From Butyrivibrio sp. VCD2006 (GTDB taxonomy: Bacteria; Bacillota; Clostridia; Lachnospirales; Lachnospiraceae): a DNA stretch of 64,000 bases. The stretch's first letter is position 1. Each line of letters begins with the position of its first letter. The position numbers and the translations under genes were made by a program. The stretch spans positions 1 to 64,000 of the forward strand of contig NZ_AUIX01000009.1 of the NCBI RefSeq assembly GCF_000423925.1, written 5' to 3'. Of the stretch, positions 47,217 through 55,716 are shown piece after piece. Under the pieces are notes generated by a model, which worked only from the letters and a program-made list of their open reading frames with translations, was not told the DNA's origin and did no database searches.

Positions 47217-48278
47217 ATGGAAAATAAAACGATACCGATAATAGTACCGGCATACGAGCCGGATGAAAAAATGATAAAGCTTTTGGAGGAACTTAGGAAT
47301 GCAGAGCTTTTTCCTGTAGTCATCGTTGATGATGGATCTGACAAAAGCACTTACGGACAGCTTTTTGAAAAAGCAAAGTCAGAGTTTGGAGCAGTAATTC
47401 TAAGACATGCGGTAAATATGGGTAAGGGAAGATCCCTTAAGGATGCTTTTAATTACTGTCTAAATGAATACCCCGACCTTGGAGGCGTTATTACCGCAGA
47501 TTCTGACGGACAACACCGGGTACTGGATATAAAAAGAGTCAAGGATGAGCTTATGGAGTTTCCGGATGCGCTCGTTCTTGGTTGCAGAGACTTTGATGAA
47601 AGCGGTATACCTGCAAGATCGGTTTTTGGAAATAAAACAACAAGCAAGGTGATGGGATTACTGACGGGAGTTAAGGTCAGTGATACTCAGACTGGACTTA
47701 GAGGTATTTCCCCTGAATTCATGAAGTATCTTCTTAATGAAAATGGCGAGAGATATGATTTTGAAACAAACATGCTTCTTGCAACCAAGTATCAGGGAGT
47801 CCCGATAAGGCAGGTTTCCATAGAGACCATTTATATCGAAGAGAATAAATCAAGCCATTTCAGGCCTATCAGGGATTCTATCATGATATATGCATTATTC
47901 TTCAAGTTCGTGGTATCATCCCTTTCTTCAAGTGTAATTGATATGCTTGTGTTTGCGCTTTTCTGCAGACTTCTCAGGAATACCGAGGGACTTGTTATTG
48001 GTTATATAATGCTCTCAACTATCCTGGCCAGAATCATATCAGCTACCTATAATTTCATGGTCAATTACAAAGTGGTATTCAAGGGGAAGGGTAATAAATT
48101 CTTCTCTGTCGTTAAGTATATACTTCTTGCGATTGTGATCGTACTACTGAGCGGATATGGAGTTACCTTCATTCATGGCTTCTTCAGTACCGTGCCTGAA
48201 GTATATGTAAAAATCCCGGTGGATTGTCTGCTATTTTTACTCAGCTTCGTGATACAACGGGAATTTGTGTATAAGTAA
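47217..48278 (+). CDS. GT2 glycosyltransferase fused to GtrA-like membrane domain
   Basis: A 353-residue protein. Residues 1-225 are a family 2 glycosyltransferase of the dolichol-phosphate-mannose synthase type: IIVPAYEPDE, VIVDDGSD near 38, NMGKGRSLKDAF near 65 and the metal site TADSDGQH near 93. Residues ~228-353 form a GtrA-like four-helix domain (FKFVVSSLSSSVIDMLVFAL). Such fusions make polyprenyl-phosphate sugars and probably help move them across the membrane. It lies nine bases after the GT-C-like gene and 19 before the acidic membrane protein, so the three form an operon. Confidence 0.87.
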   Translation: MENKTIPIIVPAYEPDEKMIKLLEELRNAELFPVVIVDDGSDKSTYGQLFEKAKSEFGAVILRHAVNMGKGRSLKDAFNYCLNEYPDLGGVITADSDGQHRVLDIKRVKDELMEFPDALVLGCRDFDESGIPARSVFGNKTTSKVMGLLTGVKVSDTQTGLRGISPEFMKYLLNENGERYDFETNMLLATKYQGVPIRQVSIETIYIEENKSSHFRPIRDSIMIYALFFKFVVSSLSSSVIDMLVFALFCRLLRNTEGLVIGYIMLSTILARIISATYNFMVNYKVVFKGKGNKFFSVVKYILLAIVIVLLSGYGVTFIHGFFSTVPEVYVKIPVDCLLFLLSFVIQREFVYK

Positions 48279-48297
48279 AAGTTTTTGGGGATAAAGA

Positions 48298-48948
48298 ATG
48301 GATAACAGAAGATATAGAAGGAACAGGCGGAAGAAATCGAAGACCTATTATGTGGGGATGATGGTGCTATTTATATTTTGTGCCATGTATATGATAATGT
48401 ATCCGCAGTTTGGCGAGGTTTCGCATAAGCCGGATACTAATACACCTTCGCAGACAGAGGAATATGAACCTGCCGAGAATTCTGCACAGGTATTGACAAG
48501 CTCGGATGACAGCGAGGCCCAGAGTGCCACGCAGGCAGCAATTGCTGCTATAGAGGAAAAAGAACAGGAAGTTCAGGAGGATGAGGCAGAACAAGAACAG
48601 GAGGAACTCTTAGAGCAGGAAGAGCAGGAAGTCAAAGAGAGCGAGTCAGATCAGGATAAGCAGGAAGCTCAGGCGTCGCAGAAAACATACCGTTTCAGAT
48701 ATCAGGACAGGCTCACGGGACACTATGAGAAGCATGGTATAGATATGGGATTTTCCTCAGAAGCTGAGTATCTGGCAGGTGCCAATGCTCTAATAAATAA
48801 TCCTGAGGCGCTGCATAAGACTGAGGCTGAAGATGGCGATGATATTTATTACCTTGAAGCAACGAACGAAATTGCTTTTGTTTCGACAGATGGCTATATA
48901 AGGACCTATTTTATCTGTTCAGGCAAGGATTATTATGACAGACAGTAA
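48298..48948 (+). CDS. membrane-anchored acidic coiled-coil protein of unknown function
   Basis: A 216-residue protein. A basic N-terminus (RRYRRNRRKKSKTYY) precedes one membrane helix (~18-38). An extracytoplasmic Glu/Gln-rich region (~75-135) is probably coiled coil. A C-terminal ordered stretch (RFRYQDRLTGHYEKHGIDM and an acidic tail) is not recognised. RBS GGGG about seven bases before the ATG. It is the last gene of the glycosylation set and could be its substrate or scaffold; this is guesswork from position. Confidence 0.65.
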   Translation: MDNRRYRRNRRKKSKTYYVGMMVLFIFCAMYMIMYPQFGEVSHKPDTNTPSQTEEYEPAENSAQVLTSSDDSEAQSATQAAIAAIEEKEQEVQEDEAEQEQEELLEQEEQEVKESESDQDKQEAQASQKTYRFRYQDRLTGHYEKHGIDMGFSSEAEYLAGANALINNPEALHKTEAEDGDDIYYLEATNEIAFVSTDGYIRTYFICSGKDYYDRQ

Positions 48949-49126
48949 TGGGGCAATATAACTAATACCCCTTACGTCATATGCATTATTTATAAAGTAA
49001 TTATAAAGAGCGGGATATCTTTATTTAGTAAAAATTAAGAACCTTATTTCGTCTATTCTGATAAAATATTAAGTGTGAGATTAACGTTGTAACAGTCGGA
49101 CTTTACTTATTTTTGAGGAGGACAAT

Positions 49127-50611
49127 ATGGATAAAAACCAATTCTCCCGTGCTAATCAGCGAGCGTTTGTAGTATGCCTTATTATCGTGGCTACTGTTGG
49201 ACTCGCTTTTTTATTTGAAGGAGTAACCAAGGGTTTTTCCGGAGGCAGAATAGTAGAGCTTTTGGCAGTTGTCATGAGTATTATTGTTATGGCAGTGGCG
49301 ATGGCTAAATTCCGTGAAGAAAAATTAGGATCAGCCATGATAATGCTTGGAGCCACTGTTACCTTTGTGGTAGTCATGATCGTGGAAAACCAGTTGTTCT
49401 ACGTTATGTTCGGACTTCCGATTCTTGTTTGCGGAATCGTCTACATGAACAGGCGAATAATTATCGGAGGAAGCTCGGTAATCCTCCTTATGTATGTGAT
49501 CACGGCAATGCGTGTCCTTTCTACAAATGAAAGATCCTTTACTGAAATCGGACTTACCGGTGTTGCAACGATTCTTATCATACTTGCGGCATACTATACA
49601 ATGAGTCTTCTTTACACATTCAATGAAGAACATGTTACTTCCCTTGAAGAGAGTGCAAAGGCTCAGGAAGCAGCAAGTCATGATATGGGTAAGATTGCCA
49701 GAAGAATTGCAAAGCATTTCGATGAAGCACAGGGAAGTATTTCCGAACTTGAGACAATCATTGAAAACACAAGCTCCGGCATGAAGGATATTGCAAGCTC
49801 TACTGAGAGCACAGCCAATGCTGTTACAGATGAGGCTCAGAAGGTAGCGGAGATCAGAGAACAGACTCAGGTTGCTGATTCGCAGCGTCAACAGATGATA
49901 GAGGCATCTAACAACACGAAGGAAACAGTTGCGGATGTTGCAAAGACGATAGAGGTCCTAAGAGACAAAGCGAGAGGTGTTCGCTCGGCCAGCCAGATTA
50001 CAGCTGAATCCACAAAAGCTGTTATCAACAAAGTGGAAGACGTCCAGAAAATCCTCGGTTCTATCATGGCGATTTCAAAGCAGACAAATCTGCTTGCCCT
50101 GAATGCTTCAATTGAGGCTGCAAGAGCAGGTGAGGCAGGAAAAGGCTTTGCGGTTGTTGCTGATGATATTAGACAGCTTTCGGAACAGACTAACAATGCA
50201 TCCAGTGAGATCACAAAGATTATCGGAGAGCTGACAGAGGATGCCAACAAAGCGATGGAGAGTATCGATAACACGGTAGAATCTGTTGAACAGCAGAATC
50301 AGGTTATCCGCGATACGGCATCATCCTTTGAGACAATCAATAATAATGTTGAGGATCTTATCGAGAAGATAAGAGATATCGGAAACAGCATGGAGCTCAT
50401 TGATAACTCAACAAATGAGATCAATGACAATATTTCCAATCTTTCCGCTACCAGCGAAGAGGTTGCTGCTCTGTCAAATGATGGTCTTAAAAACGCAAGA
50501 GAAGCTGTTTCAAAATTTGAGAGCTTTAGGAAATCACTTGATGGAATTTACAAGCAGGCACAACGCCTTAAGGAAATCAATTTTGATACGGATGACTCAG
50601 ATGATGATTGA
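49127..50611 (+). CDS. methyl-accepting chemotaxis protein with multi-helix membrane anchor (receptor 4)
   Basis: A 494-residue receptor without a large outer sensor domain. Residues ~15-170 carry about six membrane helices. The rest is a cytoplasmic signalling domain with the tip [20 protein letters not shown] near residue 325 and the adaptation helices around it. No HAMP domain is evident. It may sense membrane state, redox or membrane-soluble signals. RBS GAGGAGG seven bases before the ATG. It differs from the Cache receptors at 13-21 kb. A small gene follows 14 bases after the stop. Confidence 0.88.
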   Translation: MDKNQFSRANQRAFVVCLIIVATVGLAFLFEGVTKGFSGGRIVELLAVVMSIIVMAVAMAKFREEKLGSAMIMLGATVTFVVVMIVENQLFYVMFGLPILVCGIVYMNRRIIIGGSSVILLMYVITAMRVLSTNERSFTEIGLTGVATILIILAAYYTMSLLYTFNEEHVTSLEESAKAQEAASHDMGKIARRIAKHFDEAQGSISELETIIENTSSGMKDIASSTESTANAVTDEAQKVAEIREQTQVADSQRQQMIEASNNTKETVADVAKTIEVLRDKARGVRSASQITAESTKAVINKVEDVQKILGSIMAISKQTNLLALNASIEAARAGEAGKGFAVVADDIRQLSEQTNNASSEITKIIGELTEDANKAMESIDNTVESVEQQNQVIRDTASSFETINNNVEDLIEKIRDIGNSMELIDNSTNEINDNISNLSATSEEVAALSNDGLKNAREAVSKFESFRKSLDGIYKQAQRLKEINFDTDDSDDD

Positions 50612-50625
50612 ATAAGGAGGTCTTT

Positions 50626-50877
50626 ATGAGAGTTTTATTTGCTGCAGGACGTGTTCGTGAGGTTACTGATGTCGAGGTAGTAGGAATGGATGTAGGTGAC
50701 GGACAGATTATCGGAACACAGGTTAATTTCATCATGGCTAACGGAAACAAGGTTGAGTACATTTATTCCCAGGATGTGCCGATTGAGGAATCAGGACAGC
50801 GAGCTGTTGAATTTGTTCAGAAATTGTACAAAGAAGGTATTGCTGATTTTTCACAGGAAATAGTTGAGATGCTATAG
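50626..50877 (+). CDS. small conserved-looking protein of unknown function
   Basis: An 83-residue soluble acidic protein, not recognised. It reads as a compact alpha/beta fold (RVLFAAGRVREV, GDGQIIGTQVNFIM, NKVEYIYSQDVPIEE, then two helices). The start at 50626 has AAGGAGG six bases upstream, better than a TTG six codons earlier. It lies 14 bases after the chemoreceptor stop, so a chemotaxis-related role is possible. A strong terminator closes the pair. Confidence 0.7.
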   Translation: MRVLFAAGRVREVTDVEVVGMDVGDGQIIGTQVNFIMANGNKVEYIYSQDVPIEESGQRAVEFVQKLYKEGIADFSQEIVEML

Positions 50878-50893
50878 TTCATAATAAAAAAGT

Positions 50894-50923
50894 AACTCCC
50901 CTCAAAGTCTGAGGGGAGTTTTG
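50894..50923. terminator. bidirectional terminator between receptor 4 pair and CPBP gene
   Basis: AACTCCCCTCA pairs perfectly with TGAGGGGAGTT across AAGTC, with TTT on the plus side. On the minus strand ACTTTTTT follows a few bases later, so it can also end the CPBP protease gene. Confidence 0.85.
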
Positions 50924-50948
50924 CTATTAATACTAAAGCTTTCAGTTT

Positions 50949-51986
50949 TTAGGTAAAGAACATTAACAGTACCGTAAAGATAAGACATACTACTATGAGT
51001 GTGATCATTCCGGGATTAAGGATGGCATCTTTACTTAGCTTGCCTTGAATCGGTGCTCCGGGAGTAGTCTCTAAAAGCTTCCCTTTTCTAATGTAATTTA
51101 TAAGCAGGATAAACCCGATTATGGCTACGATATATTGGATCATGGAATAAATTATACTTGCTTTGTTTGTGGGCGAAAAACTCGGATCGATCAGTATTGG
51201 AACAAAGGCCCCAAAGAAATTAAAGGTGCAGTGCAAGATTATTGAATAAATCAGCTTTCTTGTGTAAACATAAACATAGCCAAATATGATACCAACAGCA
51301 AAAGCATAGAAGAATTGGAATATATTTTCATGAATTAGTGCAAATATAAGAGCGGATACTATTATGGCATTCCACTCACCATAGCGTCTAATGTAGCCTA
51401 TTACTGCATATCTGAAGACAAGCTCCTCGAAAATCGGTGCCAGTACCACACTGAGAAGAAACACCATAGGAAGAGACATATTTGACAATGCTGACGTAAG
51501 AATATCATTTAAATGCTGACCTGTTATTGAACCTAATATCAAAGCAAGAATATTGCCTATGAGTGAGCCCAGTATTCCAAGAGGGAACATAAACAACAGG
51601 AAATTGATTAATTCTCCGGGAGTAAGGTTTCTTTGCATGGTTTTTTCTACCGGAGTTGAAAACTGCATTCCATTAAGCGGAACATCTCTGAAACGAGGTG
51701 TGTTAAGAACGAGTATTGTAAGCGGTACAGCTACAAAATAGCTTGAACATGCGGTTATAAGATTTATTAGTGTGGAATTTGCTCTGAAGCTGGCGATAAG
51801 GGCAGCAGTCTGTGAAAAATCAATGGCAGGTCCGCCATTTGATGCTGCCACCATTGCATCGAAGTAATATACGAAGGCATAAATAAATGCTGCGATCATT
51901 ATTGCGATTGCACTGATAAGGTTGGATGCGACAAGATAAAAAACGATCGAAAAACCCAGATGTGAAAACTTCTTTTTAACTGTCAT
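50949..51986 (-). CDS. CPBP-family intramembrane metalloprotease
   Basis: A 345-residue polytopic membrane protein with about eight helices of the CPBP (CAAX/Abi) protease family. The four motifs are visible: APIFEELVFRYAVIGYIRRY near residue 212 (EExxxR), ALIHENIFQFFYAFAVG near 250, and HCTFNFFG near 290. These Glu and His residues form the metal site. The family acts in processing, immunity to own bacteriocins or signal-protein turnover; the substrate here is unknown. The start at 51986 has GGAG eight bases upstream; an ATG eight codons earlier lacks an RBS. Confidence 0.85.
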   Translation of the reverse strand: MTVKKKFSHLGFSIVFYLVASNLISAIAIMIAAFIYAFVYYFDAMVAASNGGPAIDFSQTAALIASFRANSTLINLITACSSYFVAVPLTILVLNTPRFRDVPLNGMQFSTPVEKTMQRNLTPGELINFLLFMFPLGILGSLIGNILALILGSITGQHLNDILTSALSNMSLPMVFLLSVVLAPIFEELVFRYAVIGYIRRYGEWNAIIVSALIFALIHENIFQFFYAFAVGIIFGYVYVYTRKLIYSIILHCTFNFFGAFVPILIDPSFSPTNKASIIYSMIQYIVAIIGFILLINYIRKGKLLETTPGAPIQGKLSKDAILNPGMITLIVVCLIFTVLLMFFT

Positions 51987-52087
51987 TAAAATAATCTCCT
52001 TTGAAATCAATGGGTGAAAATATTATTTTCTTTTCTAGCGAAATTATACGAAATAAAATCAAGGGTGTAAAGAAATCTCTTCTGTGT

Positions 52088-52093
52088 TATCAT
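52088..52093 (+). promoter_or_regulatory. extended -10 box just before an ATG
   Basis: TGT-TATCAT, an extended -10, ends seven bases before the ATG at 52101 with no Shine-Dalgarno between. It suggests that transcription starts at or next to the start codon. The -35 is poor (GTGTAA at 17 bases). Confidence 0.4.
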
Positions 52094-52100
52094 AACTTCT

Positions 52101-52829
52101 ATGAAAGAACGGGATGAGAGCAGGGTAGGTATCAGAAAAGCAAAGCGAGCTGATTACCGCCTGGAGCGCAAAAAATTCATAAGTGAGGGAAAGAGTCACT
52201 ACAGATGCAGATTTGCAGAGGCTGCCTATGAGCTTGGCGATATGTACCGCAAGGGTATTGGAGGTTCCGTGGATATCGCACAGGCTTACTTTTATTATCT
52301 TCAGGCAGAGTATGCGGTTATCTTAAGACTTCAGGTCAGAAGAAACACTGATGATGAAGCTTTCATCGCAAAAATCAGGCTTGTTCTTGCACAATTGAGA
52401 AAGAAGCTTGGTTATGGAAGCGAGAGGCTCTACTGTAGCCCGCATCCCTTTGTACTCTATCAGGCACTTGAGGATGGCCATGACATAATGGTTTCGTTCA
52501 GGCATATGAAAAGCGGCAGAATCAAGATCATATGTGCCAGAATACCTAAGTCCGGAGCCGATGAATGCAAGAGATCGAGAATGCTGATAACCTACGACAG
52601 ATTCCACTACTGCGAGCTTAAGGATTTCGCTATAACCTATGGACAGAACGTTCAGGGATTATGGTATGAGGAATCAGAGGACTGCATACGAGTGGATACC
52701 ATCACGCTTGTAATGGATGAGAAGAATGGAAACAGGTGTGAATTCTACTATCGTGGGAAACTGGTTGCTTATATATGTGCTGAAGACTATGTCGTCAGCT
52801 CGGGAAGACCGCGGTATATTAGATTTTAA
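52101..52829 (+). CDS. Sel1-like repeat protein, possibly leaderless
   Basis: A 242-residue soluble basic protein. Residues ~38-70 match one Sel1/TPR-like repeat (AAYELGDMYRKGIG, followed by DIAQAYFYYLQAE). The remaining ~150 residues have a beta-rich pattern (MVSFRHMKSGRIKIICARIP, FHYCELKDFAITYG) that I do not recognise. Sel1 repeats mediate protein contacts. There is no Shine-Dalgarno before the ATG, and an extended -10 box lies only seven bases upstream, so the mRNA may be leaderless. It stands alone, divergent from the CPBP gene. Confidence 0.68.
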   Translation: MKERDESRVGIRKAKRADYRLERKKFISEGKSHYRCRFAEAAYELGDMYRKGIGGSVDIAQAYFYYLQAEYAVILRLQVRRNTDDEAFIAKIRLVLAQLRKKLGYGSERLYCSPHPFVLYQALEDGHDIMVSFRHMKSGRIKIICARIPKSGADECKRSRMLITYDRFHYCELKDFAITYGQNVQGLWYEESEDCIRVDTITLVMDEKNGNRCEFYYRGKLVAYICAEDYVVSSGRPRYIRF

Positions 52830-52886
52830 CAGGAAACTATTTTTCTAAAAATATTATAAAAATGCGAAAAAAACATTTTTTATGTG

Positions 52887-53034
52887 TTGTATTATCGGAA
52901 AAGTGTGATAAAATCTAAGTATATTGATGAATGAAGTATATAAATGCAGGCAGGACCTGCAAAAAATATAAATCGTTCTGCGGTTTATGCATTATGAGGG
53001 AGAAAGAGCCAGTGTAAAACACTGGCTCTTTTGT
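52887..53034 (+). ncRNA. candidate small RNA gene (promoter, hairpin, terminator)
   Basis: A promoter (TTGTAT, 16 bases, TGA-TAAAAT extended -10 ending at 52914) predicts a start near 52921. The ~115-base transcript holds the hairpin TGCAGG/CCTGCA (52945-52961) and ends in a perfect terminator at 53003-53034. There is no protein gene in it; only a 17-codon frame from 52944 without an RBS. It lies between two convergent genes. Confidence 0.5.
53003..53034 (+). terminator. perfect intrinsic terminator of the candidate small RNA
   Basis: AAAGAGCCAGTGT pairs perfectly with ACACTGGCTCTTT across AAA and runs into TTG. It lies more than 170 bases after the Sel1-like stop, so it more likely serves the small transcript than that gene. 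Confidence 0.85.
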
Positions 53035-53055
53035 TGTGTTATGGCTAATATGAAA

Positions 53056-53101
53056 ACTTCCCATACCCGAGGCCTTACTGCGCCTTTTGAGTATGGGAAG
53101 T
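53056..53101 (-). terminator. intrinsic terminator of the MCP-like gene
   Basis: ACTTCCCATAC and GTATGGGAAGT form an 11-bp perfect stem with a long loop; on the minus strand TTTTC follows. It lies 14 bases after the minus-strand stop at 53115. Confidence 0.8.
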
Positions 53102-53114
53102 CTGCAATTTATAC

Positions 53115-54380
53115 TTATTCTTCTTCTGAGGCGTCAATGACACTTTCAATTTTGTTGTGAAGCCATACGATGTCCTGGTCAAATGCTTTGAGGAGTGCGG
53201 CGGAATACTTGGATTTTCTGATGGCATCCGTTTTTCTGACAGCAGCAAGAGATACTTTAAGCTCTTTAATGTTCTCGAGTGTTTCTGTCATCTCATCCTT
53301 TAGGGAAGCTGAACCGCGTATACAGCCGTCAAGAACGCTTCCTATACGGCTGCCCTTGTAAACGATTTCACGGGCTGAGGACATTATTTCTGACCTGAAG
53401 ACATCCAGTGCTTCAAGATAGTCCTCCTGAAGAGCATCCTGCTTATCCAATGTTTCCCTGAAATCCTGATTAAGCCTTGAGAGGCTCTGAATCAGAATAT
53501 TTGTATAATTAGTGCTCTGTCTGTAGTATTCATTGCTGGCAGAAGAGTACATATCAGCATATCTGGCTGCATCTCTGTGCGCGGATTCTATGGTGTTAAC
53601 GGAAGAGCGGACTGTCTTAAAGCCATTTTCCAGAGCATCAAGCTCCGCATCCAGTGCAGCCGAGATTTCATGGATTTTTCTTGAAAGATTACCGACCTCT
53701 GCTGCTACAGTTGTTGAAAATTCGCGGCTCTCCTCATTCATATGGGTGGCATCGATCGTGGTGTTAAGAGCTAAAAGATCTGCTTCCGATGCGAGGGATT
53801 CAAGCATTTCTTTCTTCTTGGAAAGACTCTGAACCTGCGCGTGGTACTGCTCTAGTGAAGACAGAGTATAGGCTACGGACTTTTTCAAAATGTGAGAAAA
53901 AGAAGAATAGCTTCTTATCTGCGTTACGAGATCAGGGTCAGGCATATATTCTTCGGCAAGCTTTGGAAGATTGATCTGCGGGATCTCGATATCCTCAGCT
54001 AATTCTGAATTATCAGGAAGAGACGGAAGGCTGTCAGTAGTCTCCTTGATAGACGAGAGAGCATCACGAACCTTCTCAATTGTCTCGTTAAGAGTGCCGA
54101 CATCATCGATGTGCCCTTCGGTGGTGGAAACTATATCGCCAACCTCCTTAATGAGCGCATCAAAACTCTCATCCTGATCACAAGAGAATGAGTCAAGGTC
54201 ATTTTCTATTTGGTTTCTTCTTCCTTTTAATGCGATGGGAATATCTCTGATGGGCGAGATGAGGTCAGTGAGCTTCTTCCTCTTAACAGCTTCCTGTCTG
54301 CTGATAGTAGGAGCGAACTCTTCAAGCGGCATATAATTATTATCAAGTTCATCTTCATAATTTCTGCCAAAAAGAGCCAA
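53115..54380 (-). CDS. soluble degenerate MCP-like protein
   Basis: A 421-residue cytoplasmic, almost all-helical protein without membrane segment or sensor. Near residue 205 it reads ADLLALNTTIDATHMNEESR, which clearly aligns with the chemoreceptor tip [20 protein letters not shown], and is followed by FSTTVAAEVGNLSRKIHEIS (compare [15 protein letters not shown]). The central Glu/Arg/Gly that contact CheA and CheW have changed, so normal kinase control is doubtful. The sequence around it keeps the heptad coiled coil. It may scaffold, titrate or replace receptor functions. RBS GGAGG before ATG. It is a single gene with its own terminator. Confidence 0.75.
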   Translation of the reverse strand: MALFGRNYEDELDNNYMPLEEFAPTISRQEAVKRKKLTDLISPIRDIPIALKGRRNQIENDLDSFSCDQDESFDALIKEVGDIVSTTEGHIDDVGTLNETIEKVRDALSSIKETTDSLPSLPDNSELAEDIEIPQINLPKLAEEYMPDPDLVTQIRSYSSFSHILKKSVAYTLSSLEQYHAQVQSLSKKKEMLESLASEADLLALNTTIDATHMNEESREFSTTVAAEVGNLSRKIHEISAALDAELDALENGFKTVRSSVNTIESAHRDAARYADMYSSASNEYYRQSTNYTNILIQSLSRLNQDFRETLDKQDALQEDYLEALDVFRSEIMSSAREIVYKGSRIGSVLDGCIRGSASLKDEMTETLENIKELKVSLAAVRKTDAIRKSKYSAALLKAFDQDIVWLHNKIESVIDASEEE

Positions 54381-54507
54381 GATGTTTGATCCTCCACCCG
54401 ATTATTTATAAATTCATTATATCATAATATTTTAAGAATATATTAATTGCATTTAGACGCTTATTTGCTAACATTAAAGTTGACAAATCACATGGGAGAC
54501 GCGGTTT

Positions 54508-55527
54508 ATGATTGCTTTTAATACAATTTTTAAACGGGCTATCATATGTCTTGTGGTTGTGTGCTTTTTGGCATGCACTATTTTTGGTTGCGGAAAATCG
54601 CTGAATAAATCAGGTGATGTTACTACTATAAAAATTGCAGTTGCTATGCCTGAAGACGATTTTAGATGTGACTATATAAAGCAGTTTAAAGCTGATGTGG
54701 AAGAAGGAACAGATGGAAGAGTTTTGTGTGAGATTCATTACATAAATGAGTATAATGACCAGCTGACTGCATATGAGGCTATTAAAAAGGATAAAATTGA
54801 CATGGCTGTGATTGCCGCTCCATATTTTACCGACCTTATTCCGGAAGAGGGTATAACTGGACTGCCATATCTTTTTGGAGATCACGAGACTGCATGGGAA
54901 TTTGCAAAAAGCGATATAAATAAGGCTATTGATGAAAAGCTGGAAAAGAAGGGGCTAAAAGTAATCTGCCACTATTGCGGTTCCTTCAGATGTCTTTCCA
55001 ATTCAAAGCACACTATAAACGCTCCCGAAGATATGAAGGGGCTCATCATAGGAACTGTCAGAAGTAAGGTCCTTATGGATATGTTCTCAATGCTTGGCGC
55101 TACCTCTTATAACTACATTGGTGCCGAACTCTACGATAACCTTAACAGAAGAACTTATGATGGTGCGGACTGGTCTGTTACAACCTTTTACACTAATCAG
55201 TATTACAAGCTTCAGCCTTATGTATCAGTGACTAATCACGCTTATAATCTATGGAACGTGGTAATGAGAACTGATGTATACAATTCGCTTGGGGATGAAG
55301 ACCGGGCGGTAGTGGATGCCGCAGCAGAGTCTTCTTCACTTGCTGAGCAGAAGGGCGTTCATGAATTTGAAGATGATATTTTTAAAAAGCTGACCGCTCT
55401 GGGTGTTGAGGTAACCTATCCGGATTTAAAGCCCTTTATGGATGCCACTGAGAAAATAAGGGAGAATTACTCAGGAGATTTCAAGGATGTATATGAGGAA
55501 ACCAAGGGCTGGCTCGCAAACAGGTGA
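54508..55527 (+). CDS. DctP-family TRAP-type solute-binding lipoprotein (orphan)
   Basis: A 339-residue lipoprotein with a hydrophobic signal segment (residues ~8-28) and lipobox IFGC (Cys near 28). The TRAP periplasmic binding fold is shown by FKADVEEGTDGRVLCEI near 65, TGLPYLFGDHETAWEFAKSD near 115 and EDMKGLIIGTVRSKVLMDMF near 175, the DctP Arg-containing substrate region. TRAP systems import carboxylic acids and need DctQ/DctM permeases, but none is beside it. It may pair with a remote transporter or act as a sensor. GGGAG lies ten bases before the ATG. PhoH follows downstream with its own promoter. Confidence 0.82.
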   Translation: MIAFNTIFKRAIICLVVVCFLACTIFGCGKSLNKSGDVTTIKIAVAMPEDDFRCDYIKQFKADVEEGTDGRVLCEIHYINEYNDQLTAYEAIKKDKIDMAVIAAPYFTDLIPEEGITGLPYLFGDHETAWEFAKSDINKAIDEKLEKKGLKVICHYCGSFRCLSNSKHTINAPEDMKGLIIGTVRSKVLMDMFSMLGATSYNYIGAELYDNLNRRTYDGADWSVTTFYTNQYYKLQPYVSVTNHAYNLWNVVMRTDVYNSLGDEDRAVVDAAAESSSLAEQKGVHEFEDDIFKKLTALGVEVTYPDLKPFMDATEKIRENYSGDFKDVYEETKGWLANR

Positions 55528-55540
55528 TGTGAAAGCTGTG

Positions 55541-55593
55541 TGACTATTTGGTCAAGTGATTAAAAAATATCACGATTTCTGACTATTTAGTCA
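55541..55593. promoter_or_regulatory. pair of TGACTA-TT-TAGTCA palindromes
   Basis: TGACTATTTGGTCA (55541-55554) and TGACTATTTAGTCA (55580-55593) are two near-identical 14-bp palindromes spaced 39 bases. Both are followed by a related GTGATTA or GTAATCA stretch, and GTGAT/ATCAC forms another inverted repeat between them. They lie about 50 bases upstream of the PhoH promoter, as expected for regulator sites. Confidence 0.5.
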
Positions 55594-55643
55594 TGTAATC
55601 ACAAATTGTAGTATTTTTTGATTTATAAAAACCCTAAATATGG

Positions 55644-55692
55644 TATAATTCTTACATAGACGTAGGAGTTATACCATTTTTTCTTACGTCTA
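55644..55692 (+). promoter_or_regulatory. PhoH promoter and 5' leader hairpin
   Basis: TGG-TATAAT is an extended -10 (55641-55649). The leader then has an 8-bp stem TAGACGTA/TACGTCTA (55657-55692). The arm GGTATAA of the -10 is mirrored by TTATACC at 55669-55675, so the promoter overlaps an inverted repeat. Confidence 0.55.
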
Positions 55693-55716
55693 ACTAAATA
55701 GGATGGGGGGAAGTGC

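Noticed and set aside
48993-49019. Flagellar sigma-28 type promoter before receptor 4
   Set aside because: TAAA followed by GATAT at near-correct spacing was seen, but the GCC part of the -10 does not match; too weak to call.
52944-52997. 17-codon leader peptide inside the candidate small RNA
   Set aside because: No ribosome site and no clear codon pattern; it overlaps a hairpin. Left as unsupported.
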